A stretch of DNA of 64,000 nucleotides from Pseudomonas nitroreducens (GTDB taxonomy: Bacteria > Pseudomonadota > Gammaproteobacteria > Pseudomonadales > Pseudomonadaceae), in the NCBI RefSeq assembly GCF_024170165.1, contig NZ_JALJXP010000013.1, forward strand, positions 62,001 to 126,000, in the 5' to 3' direction. The notes below the pieces were generated by a model, which was not told the origin of the DNA, searched no databases, and worked only from the letters and a program-made list of their open reading frames with translations. Each line of letters opens with the position of its first letter. Position 1 is the first letter of the stretch. Position numbers and translations under genes: made by a program. Below are positions 24,766 to 33,883 of the stretch, piece after piece.

Positions 24766-25142
24766 CTCGGTTCGGGCTCGGGGCATGTGGGGTGCCGTCG
24801 GGCGTCTGCCCGCTCCAGTCCTGACATGCACGGTAGAAGGAATTGGGATCTTCGAAGCCGAGCAGGAAGGTAATCTCCGCGCCCGACACGGTGGTGTTCG
24901 CCAGATAGTAGCGCGCCAGGTTTTCGCGAGGGCATTGACCCGGGCGCGGAAGCTTTCCTCTTCGCCTTCGAAATGGCGTTGCAGCGTGCGCTTGCTCATG
25001 CCAGGCCTTTGCTGCGCGCCGGCAGATGAGCGATCCCGAGCAACTCGCGCACCTGCGCAGTTGGATCGGGCTCCGACAGGCTGATGAGCCACGCGGGCAC
25101 GGCTCCGAAGGCAGTCCGGACGCGTGTCTGCCCGCTGGCCAT
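24766..25142 (-). pseudogene. Decayed AraC-family regulator
   Basis: Recognisable AraC pieces occur in order but in different minus-strand frames. An N-terminal part (VRTAFGAVPAWLISLSEPD) ends at a stop near 24996; then KRTLQRHFEGEEESFRARVNALA; then, shifted again, RENLARYYLANTTVSGAEITFLLGFEDPNSFYRACQDW, the second helix-turn-helix. At least two frameshifts separate them, and the N-terminal domain is mostly gone. It probably once regulated the oxidoreductase gene it abuts. Confidence 0.7.
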
Positions 25143-25247
25143 CGATCCGCTGGAGGTTCTTTCGGCGATCCTGGCGGCTTGGAAAAGCTGCAGGGGCCGC
25201 TGGTGGAAAGGCACAATGCATCACGACCGGGCAGGGCGGGGGCTCGC

Positions 25248-25796
25248 ATGTTTGTAGTGATTTCGGGGTGTTCGGGGGGTGGCAAGTCGACGCTGCTGGC
25301 CGAGCTTGCGCGTCGCGGCCATGCCGTCGTCGAAGAGCCTGGCCGGCGCATCATTGCGCAGACGCGGGCGGGGGAGGGAAGCGCATTGCCCTGGGTGGAT
25401 GCAGAGGCCTTCGGGCGGCGCGCGCTGGCGATGTCCATGGCAGACCACGAGACGGCGCAAGGGCTCACCTTTTTTGACCGGGGCATCGTCGATGCGGCCG
25501 TGGCGATCACCGCGCGGGGTGGTGATCTGCCGGCGAGCGCCATCGCAACCCATCGCTACGATCGACTCTTTCTCGCGCCGCCATGGCCTGAAATCTACGA
25601 GAACGACGCTGACCGCCGGCACAGCCTCGAAGCGGCCTTGCGTGATTATGAGCGTGTCCGGCTGGCCTACCTGAACGCTGGATACCATCCGATCCTGCTG
25701 CCCTGCGAGACGGTTTGCGCTCGCGCCGACTTTGTTCTGGCCAACTGTCGGAGTGACGGTTGCCGGTCTGCTCAATGGGGGAAAGAGGCCGACTGA
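25248..25796 (+). CDS. P-loop ATPase/kinase-like protein
   Basis: This 182-residue protein has Walker A GCSGGGKST at residues 7-15. It continues with VVEEPGRRII and FFDRGIVDA, a pattern found in small AAA_28-type ATP-binding proteins and nucleoside-kinase-like enzymes. The late stretch PPWPEIYENDADRRHSLEAAL is a conserved lid-like region of this family. The ATG at 25248 is chosen because the P-loop begins at once; the longer frame crosses the dead AraC gene. Neighbouring genes give no functional clue. Confidence 0.75.
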   Translation: MFVVISGCSGGGKSTLLAELARRGHAVVEEPGRRIIAQTRAGEGSALPWVDAEAFGRRALAMSMADHETAQGLTFFDRGIVDAAVAITARGGDLPASAIATHRYDRLFLAPPWPEIYENDADRRHSLEAALRDYERVRLAYLNAGYHPILLPCETVCARADFVLANCRSDGCRSAQWGKEAD

Positions 25797-25969
25797 GGTC
25801 CCCGATCGCTGGCTGCAGTCGACCCGGAGCGGGCACTGTTTCCTCTGACTGAAGCGAGCTGTTTGGCGGCTGGTCCGAAGCGCTCAGCGCATCAGTTCCA
25901 TCCAGGAGCGTCTGCTTCTGCCCGGAAACGCACAAACTGCGCAGGCACCTGCAAAGGTACGAACCCTGG

Positions 25970-26167
25970 CTACTGGCTGCGTGCGTTCTCCAGGGCCTGC
26001 TTCTCTGCCGCAGCGCTAATGGCCGCTTGACGATTCTGCTCGGCGAGGTAGCAGGCGTCGCGGCTGACGCCCTGCGCCTGGCAGTTGGACATCCGCTGCG
26101 CCGGGCTGGAGCAGCCAGCCAGGAGCAGGGCAGTGACGGTGACGGTGACTGCGAGTACGGCGCGCAT
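25970..26167 (-). CDS. Small lipoprotein
   Basis: This 65-residue protein has a lipoprotein signal peptide; lipobox LLAGC puts the lipidated Cys at residue 19. The mature part is short with two further Cys (NCQAQGVSRDACYLAEQNR) that could form a disulphide. A GGAGGG ribosome site precedes the ATG. It resembles small conserved Pseudomonas lipoproteins without assigned function. Confidence 0.75.
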   Translation of the reverse strand: MRAVLAVTVTVTALLLAGCSSPAQRMSNCQAQGVSRDACYLAEQNRQAAISAAAEKQALENARSQ

Positions 26168-26583
26168 CGGACTGCCCTCCAGGGGCGATCAGCGGGAAAG
26201 GAAAGTGAATGCTCGAAGGGAGGTGGGCTCCCTGGAAGGCAGTATTCGCCGGTGCTCAACGGGCAGATATGCGAATCCCAGTCACCACCTGTAGGAAAGT
26301 GATTACACACTCGGGGAGCGCAGAAAAGGTCGAGCGCCGGGCAATGGCGGCCATCCCGAAGTGGCGCACTGCCCGTTGCGATTCCCTCAAGGCCGAAGGC
26401 ATCCGGCCGGGCATCCGGGGGCACGCAGGGCCCTCGCTCGGCGTTCTGAGGGTGGCGCGCGAAGGCCGTGTATCGACGGCGTTACACGGTAGGAGCAAAC
26501 GCAGGAAGAATTATCAAATGGGATGTATTACCATTTGCGACAAATAATCACTACCTGCCACTTCCGACACAAGGCCGTCCTCC
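26168..26583. other. Intergenic region upstream of TonB receptor 2
   Basis: These 416 bases lie between the divergent lipoprotein and receptor genes. The last 80 bases are markedly AT-rich and contain the dyad at 26515-26537. The ORFs that cross it have no family features and unlike codon use. No RNA gene was recognised. Confidence 0.5.
26515..26537 (+). promoter_or_regulatory. Operator-like dyad before TonB receptor 2
   Basis: CAAATGG, 9 bases, CCATTTG is a perfect 7-base inverted repeat about 47 bases before the receptor ATG. It is not a good Fur box. A metal or other repressor site is possible. Confidence 0.45.
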
Positions 26584-28683
26584 ATGAAGTCCCGTTTTCC
26601 TGTTCTGCTGCTCACCGGAGCCTGCAGCGCCACGCCTGCGGCCTACGCCGCAGACGATGTACTGAACCTGTCCGACAGCGTGATCCAGGCTCCCGACCGC
26701 TCCGATGTGCCGAGCGAGGGCTACCAGACCAAGCCGTCGCGCAGCACCACGCGGATGAAGCTGAGCGACCAGGAAACGCCGCAGGGCATCACCACCATCA
26801 CCCGTCAGCAGATGGACGACTTCGGCCTCAACGACGTGCGCGATGCGCTGCGTTCTGCTCCCACGGTGACCGTGGAGCAGTTCGAGACCGACCGCACCAT
26901 CTTCACTTCGCGCGGTTATCAGATCGACACCTTCGAGTACGACGGCATGGGGCTGCCGTTCGCCCAGACGCTGCTGGGTGGCGCCCAGGACTTGGCCGAG
27001 TACGAGCAGATCGACGTGCTGCACGGCGCCAACGGCCTCATGAGCGGTACCGGCAACCCCTCGGCCACCGTCAACTTCGTGCGCAAGCGGCCCACCGATA
27101 CCTTCCAGGCGAAGATCGGCAGCAGCGTCGGTTCCTGGGACAATCGCCGCGTGGAGGCCGACGTATCCGGCCCGCTGACCGACAGCGGCAACGTGCGCGG
27201 GCGCTTCATCTACGCCCACGACAAGGGCAACTCCTGGCTCGACCGCTACAGCCACGAGGTCAACGTCGCCGCCGGCCTGCTGGCCTTCGACCTGTCCGAC
27301 GCGGACACCCTGACCGTCGGCTTCTCCCAGCACAACTCCGACTCCAACGGCACCACCTGGGGCAACCTGCCGCTGGTGGACAGCAGCGGCAACCCGATCC
27401 ACTACAGCAGCCGCAGCTCCAGCGTCGGCCAGGACTGGACCTACTGGAACCTGCACACCCAGCGTGCCTTCGCCGAGCTGAACCATGATTTCGGCAACGG
27501 CTGGAACGGCAAGCTCACGCTGACCGGCATCACCCAGTACCAGGACACCCAGCTGTTCTACCTCTACGGCATCACCGACGACGCCGGCACCGCTTATTCC
27601 AACCAGACCGCCAGCACCCAGCACCAGGTGATCGGCGAGGGCCAGCTCTCCGGACCGTTCCAGCTGCTGGGCCGCGAGCATGAGCTGACGGTGGGGGTGA
27701 ACTACGGCCGCACCCACCTCAAGGCCGGCGCCAACACCATCGGCGAGAACGGCTACTACAGCGCCAACCTGTCCGACGCCCTGGCCGGCAACCTGCAGCG
27801 CCCGGCCATGCCGTACACCAACGACACCACCAACGCGCAGAACTTCGAGGACACGCAGAAGAGCGTCTACGCCGGCGCGCGCTTCAGCCTGATGGATGAC
27901 CTGCACTGGATCGTCGGCGCACGCATGCTCAGCGCCGACGGCAGCGGCGACAGCTATGGCGCTGCGCACGACACCCGCGAGCACGGCAAGGTCACCCCGT
28001 ACACCGGCCTGGTCTACGACTTGAACCCGGAATGGGCGGTCTATGGCAGCTGGACGCGGATCTTCTCCCCGCAGTACGTGATCGCCACCGACGGCGGCCT
28101 GCTCGATCCGCTGGAAGGCACCAGCAAGGAAGTCGGCATCAAGGGCGACCTGCTCGACAGCCGCATGAGCGTCAGCGCGGCACTGTTCAAGACCGAGCAG
28201 CGCAACGTCCAGGAGTACGCCGGGCTGGTGGATGGCCACTACGTCTACAACGGCGTCGACAACAAGAGCAAAGGCATCGAGCTGCAGGCTTCCGGCGAGG
28301 CACTGCCCGGCCTGGACCTGCTGGCCGGCTACACCTACGTGCGCATCGATGATGACAACGGCGACCGTACCCGCAAGTACGTGCCCAAGCACACCGTGCG
28401 CGGCTCCGCGACCTACCGCCTGCCGGGCCTGCCGCAGGTCAAGGTCGGTTCGCGGGTGAGCTGGCAGAGCGGCGTCGAAAGCGACAGCTACAGCGCAGTG
28501 CGCCAGAGCGCCTACGCGCTGGTCGACCTGATGACCAGCTACGACATCGACTCGAACTGGAGCACTTCGCTGAACCTGAACAACCTCACCGACCGCAAGT
28601 ACCTGCTCTCGCTGGAGAGTGGCAGCACCTCCAACTACGGCGCGCCGCGCAACCTCACCGCGTCGGTCACCTGGAAGTACTGA
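26584..28683 (+). CDS. TonB-dependent siderophore receptor (no signalling domain)
   Basis: This 699-residue receptor has a signal peptide to about residue 22, then directly a plug domain (DQETPQGITTITRQQMDDFG, GANGLMSGTGNPSATVNFVRKRP) and a barrel ending in LTASVTWKY. It has no STN domain, so unlike the receptor at 19823 it should not signal through a sigma factor. The downstream FMN reductase on the other strand is a common companion of siderophore or metal uptake. The ligand is unknown. Confidence 0.9.
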   Translation: MKSRFPVLLLTGACSATPAAYAADDVLNLSDSVIQAPDRSDVPSEGYQTKPSRSTTRMKLSDQETPQGITTITRQQMDDFGLNDVRDALRSAPTVTVEQFETDRTIFTSRGYQIDTFEYDGMGLPFAQTLLGGAQDLAEYEQIDVLHGANGLMSGTGNPSATVNFVRKRPTDTFQAKIGSSVGSWDNRRVEADVSGPLTDSGNVRGRFIYAHDKGNSWLDRYSHEVNVAAGLLAFDLSDADTLTVGFSQHNSDSNGTTWGNLPLVDSSGNPIHYSSRSSSVGQDWTYWNLHTQRAFAELNHDFGNGWNGKLTLTGITQYQDTQLFYLYGITDDAGTAYSNQTASTQHQVIGEGQLSGPFQLLGREHELTVGVNYGRTHLKAGANTIGENGYYSANLSDALAGNLQRPAMPYTNDTTNAQNFEDTQKSVYAGARFSLMDDLHWIVGARMLSADGSGDSYGAAHDTREHGKVTPYTGLVYDLNPEWAVYGSWTRIFSPQYVIATDGGLLDPLEGTSKEVGIKGDLLDSRMSVSAALFKTEQRNVQEYAGLVDGHYVYNGVDNKSKGIELQASGEALPGLDLLAGYTYVRIDDDNGDRTRKYVPKHTVRGSATYRLPGLPQVKVGSRVSWQSGVESDSYSAVRQSAYALVDLMTSYDIDSNWSTSLNLNNLTDRKYLLSLESGSTSNYGAPRNLTASVTWKY

Positions 28684-28688
28684 CGGGC

Positions 28689-28723
28689 AGGTCGCCGGGC
28701 TCGCAGTGAGTGCCCGGCGACCT
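28689..28723. terminator. Bidirectional terminator hairpin
   Basis: AGGTCGCCGGGC and GCCCGGCGACCT form a perfect 12-base-pair stem with an 11-base loop, between the receptor (+) and the FMN reductase (-). There is no clear T-run. Confidence 0.65.
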
Positions 28724-28745
28724 TGCGAGGCAGCGAAGCGAACAG

Positions 28746-29342
28746 CTACATCCCGTTGTGGAAGTCGCTGTGCTCAAGCTGGATGCGATCTCTCAGGCCA
28801 CGCATGCCGTGGGCGTATTCACTCAGTACGCGCAGCGACCAGTCGGCGCGACGGCGGATGCGCATATCGTCTTCCCCGGCCGGTTCGGCGCCGTTCAGCA
28901 CCTGGTCGACCTGGCGGATCACCAGTTGCTCGGGCAGGTAGCAGATGCGCGAGTTCTTGTAGCTGGAGGCGCGCAGCTCGGAGAGCGGGTAGGAGCCGCC
29001 CAGGCCCGCCGACACGCCAACCAGCAGCGCCGGCTTGTGGGCCAGCTCGCGGTAGCCGGCATAGAGGAACAGGTTCTTCAGCGCCGGGCAGGCCATGCCG
29101 TGCCATTCCGGCGTAATCACCACCAGCGCGTCGGCGCTCTGCAGTTGCCCGGTCTGCTCGCCCCAGGCGCTGTCCTCGATCGGTGCCGGCCAGAGTGGCA
29201 GCGGCGTGCGGCCCAGGTCGATGACGCTGGCGCTCTGGCAGATTTCCAGCGCCTGCAGGCGCTCGGCCAGGTAGCGGGCGACCTTGGCGGACTGGCTGGA
29301 TTGCTGGCTGGAGCCGGCAATCAGGGTGACGTTCAGGTTCAT
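28746..29342 (-). CDS. NADPH-dependent FMN reductase-family protein
   Basis: This 198-residue flavodoxin-like reductase has the phosphate-binding loop GSSQQSSQSAKVARYL near the N terminus and PEWHGMACPALKNLFLYAG, the flavin-binding loop typical of the NADPH-dependent FMN reductase family. It overlaps the membrane hydroxylase gene by 4 bases, so both are one operon. It may supply reduced flavin, reduce a quinone, or release iron from a siderophore. Confidence 0.87.
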   Translation of the reverse strand: MNLNVTLIAGSSQQSSQSAKVARYLAERLQALEICQSASVIDLGRTPLPLWPAPIEDSAWGEQTGQLQSADALVVITPEWHGMACPALKNLFLYAGYRELAHKPALLVGVSAGLGGSYPLSELRASSYKNSRICYLPEQLVIRQVDQVLNGAEPAGEDDMRIRRRADWSLRVLSEYAHGMRGLRDRIQLEHSDFHNGM

Positions 29343-30205
29343 CGGGCGATCTCCGTGCTTTCCTGCAACTGCGGCTGTGCTTGTGTCTGGGGTCGTGCAT
29401 CACGTACCAGCGGCCAGAACACTTCCTGCTGCCAGCTCACTGGCTGCATGTCCTCGATGCCGTAGGCCGGGGGGCGGCGGCGGGTGATCTTCGCGGTGCC
29501 GAACAGCACGTCCCAGAAGAACAGCAGGTTGCCGAAGTTGCCCTTGTAGTTCGTTACACCGTCTTCGGCATTCAGGCCGTGGTGCGCCGAGTGGGTGGCC
29601 GGGGTGGAGATGGTCCGCTCCAGCAGCCACATCAGCGGGCGCAGCACACGGATGTTGTAGAGCTTTTCGTCCCAGGCGACGCTGCTGTGCGCGCCGAAGA
29701 TCACCAGCATCTTCACGATCAGGTAGCCGTAGTAGAAGTTCGCCAGCCCCAGGTAGACCAGCGCGCTGGTCAGCCAGATGCCGGGCATCAGCAGGTAGTA
29801 GAAACTGTTGTTGCGATAGACGATGCGGATGCTCATGTACGGCGCCGAATGGTGGGCGCGGTGCAGGGCATAGAGGAAGGGCACGCGGTGGGTCAGGCGG
29901 TGCCACCAGTACTGGGTCATGTCATCCAGCACCAGGAACAGGCCGAGGGCGGCGTACCACGGAATGTCCGCCAGGCGGCCCTGCAGTTGCGGGGCGAAGT
30001 GGCCCAGCAGGTGGTTGGTGGTGAACAGGATCAGCGGGAAGGTGACCAGCAGCAGGACGCCCGAGCCGAAGATCTCCAGCATGGTGTCGCGACGCCTGGA
30101 TGCGGGCTGGCGGAAACGTGCGCAGGCCATTTCCAGCAGCATGAAGGCAAGGAAAATCGCGACCACCACGGGGGTCGGATTATTGGCGAGCAGTTCAGAG
30201 TTCAT
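29339..30205 (-). CDS. Sterol desaturase/fatty acid hydroxylase-family membrane enzyme
   Basis: This 288-residue diiron membrane hydroxylase has about four to six TM segments and the eight-His pattern in three boxes: HRLTH, HRAHH and HSAHH. Bacterial members hydroxylate or desaturate lipids, carotenoids or hydrophobic substrates. It is first in a two-gene operon with the FMN reductase and divergent from an AraC regulator 90 bases away. An AACAAGAA tract lies just upstream of its RBS. Confidence 0.88.
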   Translation of the reverse strand: MNSELLANNPTPVVVAIFLAFMLLEMACARFRQPASRRRDTMLEIFGSGVLLLVTFPLILFTTNHLLGHFAPQLQGRLADIPWYAALGLFLVLDDMTQYWWHRLTHRVPFLYALHRAHHSAPYMSIRIVYRNNSFYYLLMPGIWLTSALVYLGLANFYYGYLIVKMLVIFGAHSSVAWDEKLYNIRVLRPLMWLLERTISTPATHSAHHGLNAEDGVTNYKGNFGNLLFFWDVLFGTAKITRRRPPAYGIEDMQPVSWQQEVFWPLVRDARPQTQAQPQLQESTEIAR

Positions 30206-30214
30206 GGCACTCTC

Positions 30215-30222
30215 TTCTTGTT
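30215..30222 (-). promoter_or_regulatory. CA motif before the sterol desaturase-family gene
   Basis: On the minus strand this reads AACAAGAA followed by GAGAG and then the ATG, the same order as in the catabolic island. Confidence 0.5.
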
Positions 30223-30295
30223 AGCTTCTTGATTGCCCCTCGGGGCGCGGCAAGCACAATAAGAAAACAAGGGCCCGGCCCGCGTCAGGCGTGAA

Positions 30296-31243
30296 ATGGA
30301 CAGAAATCCCCGAGAAGTGGCCAATCCGCAGCGTTACCACCGTGGTTCGCTGGGACTGGTACTGGAGCGTTACCTGCTGGGCATGCGCCGGCATCGTGAA
30401 GGCGACTACAGCATGGTCGCCCTGGAGGAACTGCTGGCCGAGGCGCAGCAGCATGACCCGGCCATCGGCCTGCGCCTGTTCGGGCTTTTCACGACGCAGG
30501 ACCGGCACATCCTGGCGCTCTCCGCCGGCTACTGCGCCAGCGCGGGCGAGGCCCTGCAGCTGTGGGCGCGCTACGGGCGGCTGGCGTCGGACATGGACAC
30601 CATCGACTACCTCGAGGACGACAGGGGCGCCGGCGTGGAGGTGATGATCGATGCCCCCGGTGATCTCGCCCGTTTCACCGTCGAGCATTATTTCGTCATG
30701 AGTCTCACCGTGATGCGCGAGGCCACTGGCCGCGCCCTCAAGCCGTTACGGGTGGAGTTCAGTCACCCACGCCCGGCCTATCACGCACAGTACACCGAGG
30801 CATTCGGCGTGCCGGTGGAATTCGGCAGCGGCGGCAATCGCCTGTACTACGCCACCGAAGACCTGGCCCTGCCGCTGCTCAGCCGGCATGCCGGCATGCT
30901 CGAGATCATCTGCCAGGAACTCGACCGCCGCCTGGGCCGCCAGCGCCAGCTCAGCGGCTGGGCCGCCAGGCTGGCGCGGAACATGCGCCGGGCGCTGGCC
31001 GAAGGGCGGGTACCGGGGCTGGAGGAACAGGCAGCGGCCCTGCACCAGAGCGCGCGGACCCTGCGCCGGCGCCTGGAAGAGCAGGGCCTGAGCTTCCGCC
31101 AGTTGCTCGACCTGGTACGCGGTGAGCTGGAGCAGCACTTCGAGCTGCAGGGGCTCGCGGCTGGCGAGATCGCCACGCGCCTGGGCTACGGCGATCAGGA
31201 CGCCTACCTGCACGCCCGCCGACGCTGGCGCGAACCCGACTGA
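30296..31243 (+). CDS. AraC-family regulator (OruR/arabinose-binding type)
   Basis: This 315-residue protein has an N-terminal ligand domain of the 'Arabinose_bd' type used by OruR-like regulators (YLLGMRRHREGDYSM; LRLFGLFTTQDRHI). The C-terminal AraC HTH region begins near residue 235 (LHQSARTLRRRLEEQGLSFRQLLDLVR). The protein stops at ATRLGYGDQDAYLHARRRWREPD, about ten residues before the usual conserved end after the second helix. It is divergent from the hydroxylase/FMN reductase operon and probably controls it. Confidence 0.83.
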   Translation: MDRNPREVANPQRYHRGSLGLVLERYLLGMRRHREGDYSMVALEELLAEAQQHDPAIGLRLFGLFTTQDRHILALSAGYCASAGEALQLWARYGRLASDMDTIDYLEDDRGAGVEVMIDAPGDLARFTVEHYFVMSLTVMREATGRALKPLRVEFSHPRPAYHAQYTEAFGVPVEFGSGGNRLYYATEDLALPLLSRHAGMLEIICQELDRRLGRQRQLSGWAARLARNMRRALAEGRVPGLEEQAAALHQSARTLRRRLEEQGLSFRQLLDLVRGELEQHFELQGLAAGEIATRLGYGDQDAYLHARRRWREPD

Positions 31244-31456
31244 GCGGCTCTGGGGCGGGGCGCACCCCCCCATGCTCCCGCGCAGAGCAGCCTGCTTTTG
31301 TGGCGGCCTGCTCATTTCACGACAAGTGCCAGCATGGCGCGGCGTTTCACAGGAGCTACAGTTACCCCGCAGGCGGTGGCACGGCAGTTTGCGGAGCGCT
31401 CAGCTCCAGCACGCCATCGGCAAGGAATCCGAATCGACGGAACAAGGAACAAACCC

Positions 31457-32437
31457 GTGTCCATGCGTGAACAGATTGCAGGTCTGGAAGCCGCCGTTTC
31501 GGCGCAGGTACTGGGTCAGGAAGACACCGTCCGGCACATCCTGCTGGGCCTCCTGGCCAATGGTCATGTGCTGCTGGAAAGCCTTCCGGGACTGGCCAAG
31601 ACCCGCACCGTGAAGACCCTCTCGCGGCACCTCGACGCACGCATGAGCCGCGTGCAGTTCACCCCCGACCTGTTGCCCTCGGACATCACCGGCGCGGAAA
31701 TCCTCCAGCAGACCGAGCAGGGCAACCAGCTGAAATTCCAGCCCGGGCCGCTGTTCGGCAACGTCATCCTCGCCGACGAGATCAACCGCGCGCCGGCCAA
31801 GGTCCAGGCGGCGCTGCTCGAAGCCATGGAAGAACGGCAGATCACCGTGGCCGGGCAGACCCACCGCATGCCGGGGCTGTTCATGGTGCTGGCGACGCAG
31901 AACCCCATCGAACAGGAAGGCACCTACCCGCTGCCCGAGGCGCAGATGGACCGCTTCCTGATGAAGCTGCTGATCGACTACCCCAAGGTCGAGGACGAGT
32001 CCCGTGTGCTCCAGCTGGTGCGCGCCGAGGAGCGCAGCCAGCAGTCCGGCGCGGCGGCCGAGGCGATCACGCCGCTGGCCCAGGAGGCGGTATTCGCCGC
32101 GCGCCAGGAAGTCGGTGATGTGCATGTCTCCGAGGCCATCGACCGCTACCTCATCGACCTGATCAACGCCACCCGCCGCCCGGCCGACTACGACGCCGAC
32201 CTGGCGCGCTGGCTGAAGGTGGGGGCCAGCCCGCGTGGCGGCATCAGCCTCGACCGGGTTTCCCGCGCCCATGCCTGGATGGCGGGCAACGACTTCGTCA
32301 CGCCCGACGATGTGCGCGCCGTGGTCCACCCGGTGCTGCGCCATCGCCTGCTGCTGTCCTATGACGCGGTGGCGGACGGGGTGAGTGCCGATCAGGTGAT
32401 CGACCGGTTGCTGGACAAAGTGGCGATCCCGGCCTGA
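31457..32437 (+). CDS. MoxR-family AAA+ ATPase
   Basis: This 326-residue ATPase has the Walker A region SLPGLAKTRTV, Walker B VILADEINRAP, and the family block ATQNPIEQEGTYPLPEAQMDRF. MoxR ATPases act as chaperones with VWA-domain partners. The GTG at 31457 is preferred because AAGGA lies 8 bases upstream; the ATG at 31463 is in the same frame. It heads the six-gene MoxR/Bat operon, with 10 bases to the DUF58 gene. Confidence 0.92.
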   Translation: MSMREQIAGLEAAVSAQVLGQEDTVRHILLGLLANGHVLLESLPGLAKTRTVKTLSRHLDARMSRVQFTPDLLPSDITGAEILQQTEQGNQLKFQPGPLFGNVILADEINRAPAKVQAALLEAMEERQITVAGQTHRMPGLFMVLATQNPIEQEGTYPLPEAQMDRFLMKLLIDYPKVEDESRVLQLVRAEERSQQSGAAAEAITPLAQEAVFAARQEVGDVHVSEAIDRYLIDLINATRRPADYDADLARWLKVGASPRGGISLDRVSRAHAWMAGNDFVTPDDVRAVVHPVLRHRLLLSYDAVADGVSADQVIDRLLDKVAIPA

Positions 32438-32447
32438 GGAGGTATCC

Positions 32448-33389
32448 ATGGCCGAATCGCAACCGGTTGCCGATGGCTTTGTCTACGCCTCGCTGGACCA
32501 GCTGATGCTGCTGGAGCACCGCGTGCGCGGCCTGAGCTTTGTGTCGCGGCAACCGCTTTCCAGCATCCTCTCCGGCAGCCATGCCGCGCGCTTGCGCGGG
32601 CGCGGGCTGAGCTTCGACGAGCTGCGCCAGTACAACCCCGGCGACGACTTGCGTCATCTGGATTGGCGCGCCTCGCTGCGCTATGGAAAACCCTTCGTGC
32701 GCAGCTACACCGAGGAGCGCGACCGGCCGACCCTGCTGCTGGTGGACCAGCGCATGAGCATGTACTTCGGCTCCCGGCGCAGCTTCAAGTCGGTGCTCGC
32801 CGCCGAGCTGGCCGCGCTGGGTGGCTGGATGGCACTGCAGGCCGGCGACCGGGTCGGCGGCCTGGTATTCGGTGACCACCAGATCGAGTACATCCGCCCC
32901 CTGCGCAGCCGGGCGCGGGTAGAGGCCCTGTGCGCCGCGATCGTTCGCCACAACCATGCGCTGCATGCCACGCGCAGCGACGATGACTCCCCGGGGCAAC
33001 TCGACCGCGTGCTGCGCCAGTGCCTGGGCGTGGCCGGGCACGACAGCCTGGTGGTGATCATCAGCGACTTCGCCGGGGTGACCGAGCAGACCCTGCAACT
33101 GCTGCGGCAGCTGAGCGCGCACAACGACGTGCTGGCCCTGCAGGTGTTCGACCCCATCGCCATCAAGCTGCCGGACAGGGGGCGGGTGACGGTCACCCAG
33201 GGCGAGCTGCAGGTCGAGCTGGAGGTCGGCCGGCGCCAGGTCCACCGGCCGCTGGGGGAATTTCTCTCCGGGCGCCTGAAGAACGTGGCGACCCTGCTGC
33301 GCCGCAGCCAGGTGCCGCTGATGATGTTCAGCAGCGGGCGCGACGCGCTGGAGCAGCTGCGTGGCGAACTCGGGCGCCTGGCCAGATGA
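32448..33389 (+). CDS. DUF58 protein
   Basis: This 313-residue soluble protein has the DUF58 core GRGLSFDELRQYNPGDDLRH followed by DWRASLRYGKPFVRSY. The C-terminal half resembles a VWA fold (TLLLVDQRMSMYFG, LVVIISDFAG). It is the standard second gene of MoxR operons. GAGG lies 6 bases before the ATG; the stop overlaps the next start (ATGA). Confidence 0.92.
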   Translation: MAESQPVADGFVYASLDQLMLLEHRVRGLSFVSRQPLSSILSGSHAARLRGRGLSFDELRQYNPGDDLRHLDWRASLRYGKPFVRSYTEERDRPTLLLVDQRMSMYFGSRRSFKSVLAAELAALGGWMALQAGDRVGGLVFGDHQIEYIRPLRSRARVEALCAAIVRHNHALHATRSDDDSPGQLDRVLRQCLGVAGHDSLVVIISDFAGVTEQTLQLLRQLSAHNDVLALQVFDPIAIKLPDRGRVTVTQGELQVELEVGRRQVHRPLGEFLSGRLKNVATLLRRSQVPLMMFSSGRDALEQLRGELGRLAR

Positions 33390-33883
33390 GCATTCCCAGC
33401 ATCGATCAACTCCAGGAGCTGCCACCGCCACCGCCGCTGGTCAGCTACTGGCCACAGACCTGGGCCTGGGTGTGGCTCGCCATCGTCCTGCTGCTGCTCC
33501 TGGCGGCATGGGGAGTCTGGCGTTACCGCAAATGGCAGCGTGATCTCTACCGGCGCGAGGCGCTGGCCCTGCTCGACGACCTCGGTGTGGCGCTGCACGA
33601 TCCGGCACAGCGGCTCGCGGCGCTGCGCCAGGTGCCGGTGCTGATCAAGCGGGTCGCCCTGTCGATGCCCGATGGCGCCGCTGCGGCGCCGCTGGGTGGC
33701 GCCGACTGGCAGGCGTTCCTGCAGAAGCGCAGCCCGACGGCGTTGCCGGCCGATCTCGAACGGCAGCTGGCGCTGCTGGCCTACGCGCTGGATACGCGCC
33801 TCCAGGCCATCGGCGAGCAGGACGCGCAAGCCCTGCTGTCGGCCTGCCGGCAATGGGTCGAGGTGCACCATGTGGCAGCTTGA
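33386..33883 (+). CDS. DUF4381 membrane protein
   Basis: This 165-residue protein has a single TM helix (about residues 25-46, VWLAIVLLLLLAAWGVW) preceded by IDQLQELPPPPPLVSYWP and followed by a cytoplasmic helical domain. This is the usual DUF4381 gene between DUF58 and VWA genes in MoxR/Bat operons. It overlaps both neighbours. Confidence 0.88.
   Translation: MSIPSIDQLQELPPPPPLVSYWPQTWAWVWLAIVLLLLLAAWGVWRYRKWQRDLYRREALALLDDLGVALHDPAQRLAALRQVPVLIKRVALSMPDGAAAAPLGGADWQAFLQKRSPTALPADLERQLALLAYALDTRLQAIGEQDAQALLSACRQWVEVHHVAA

Noticed and set aside
26209-26547. 112-codon + ORF before TonB receptor 2
   Set aside because: Basic, featureless translation in an intergenic region, no good RBS, and it overlaps the operator-like dyad.
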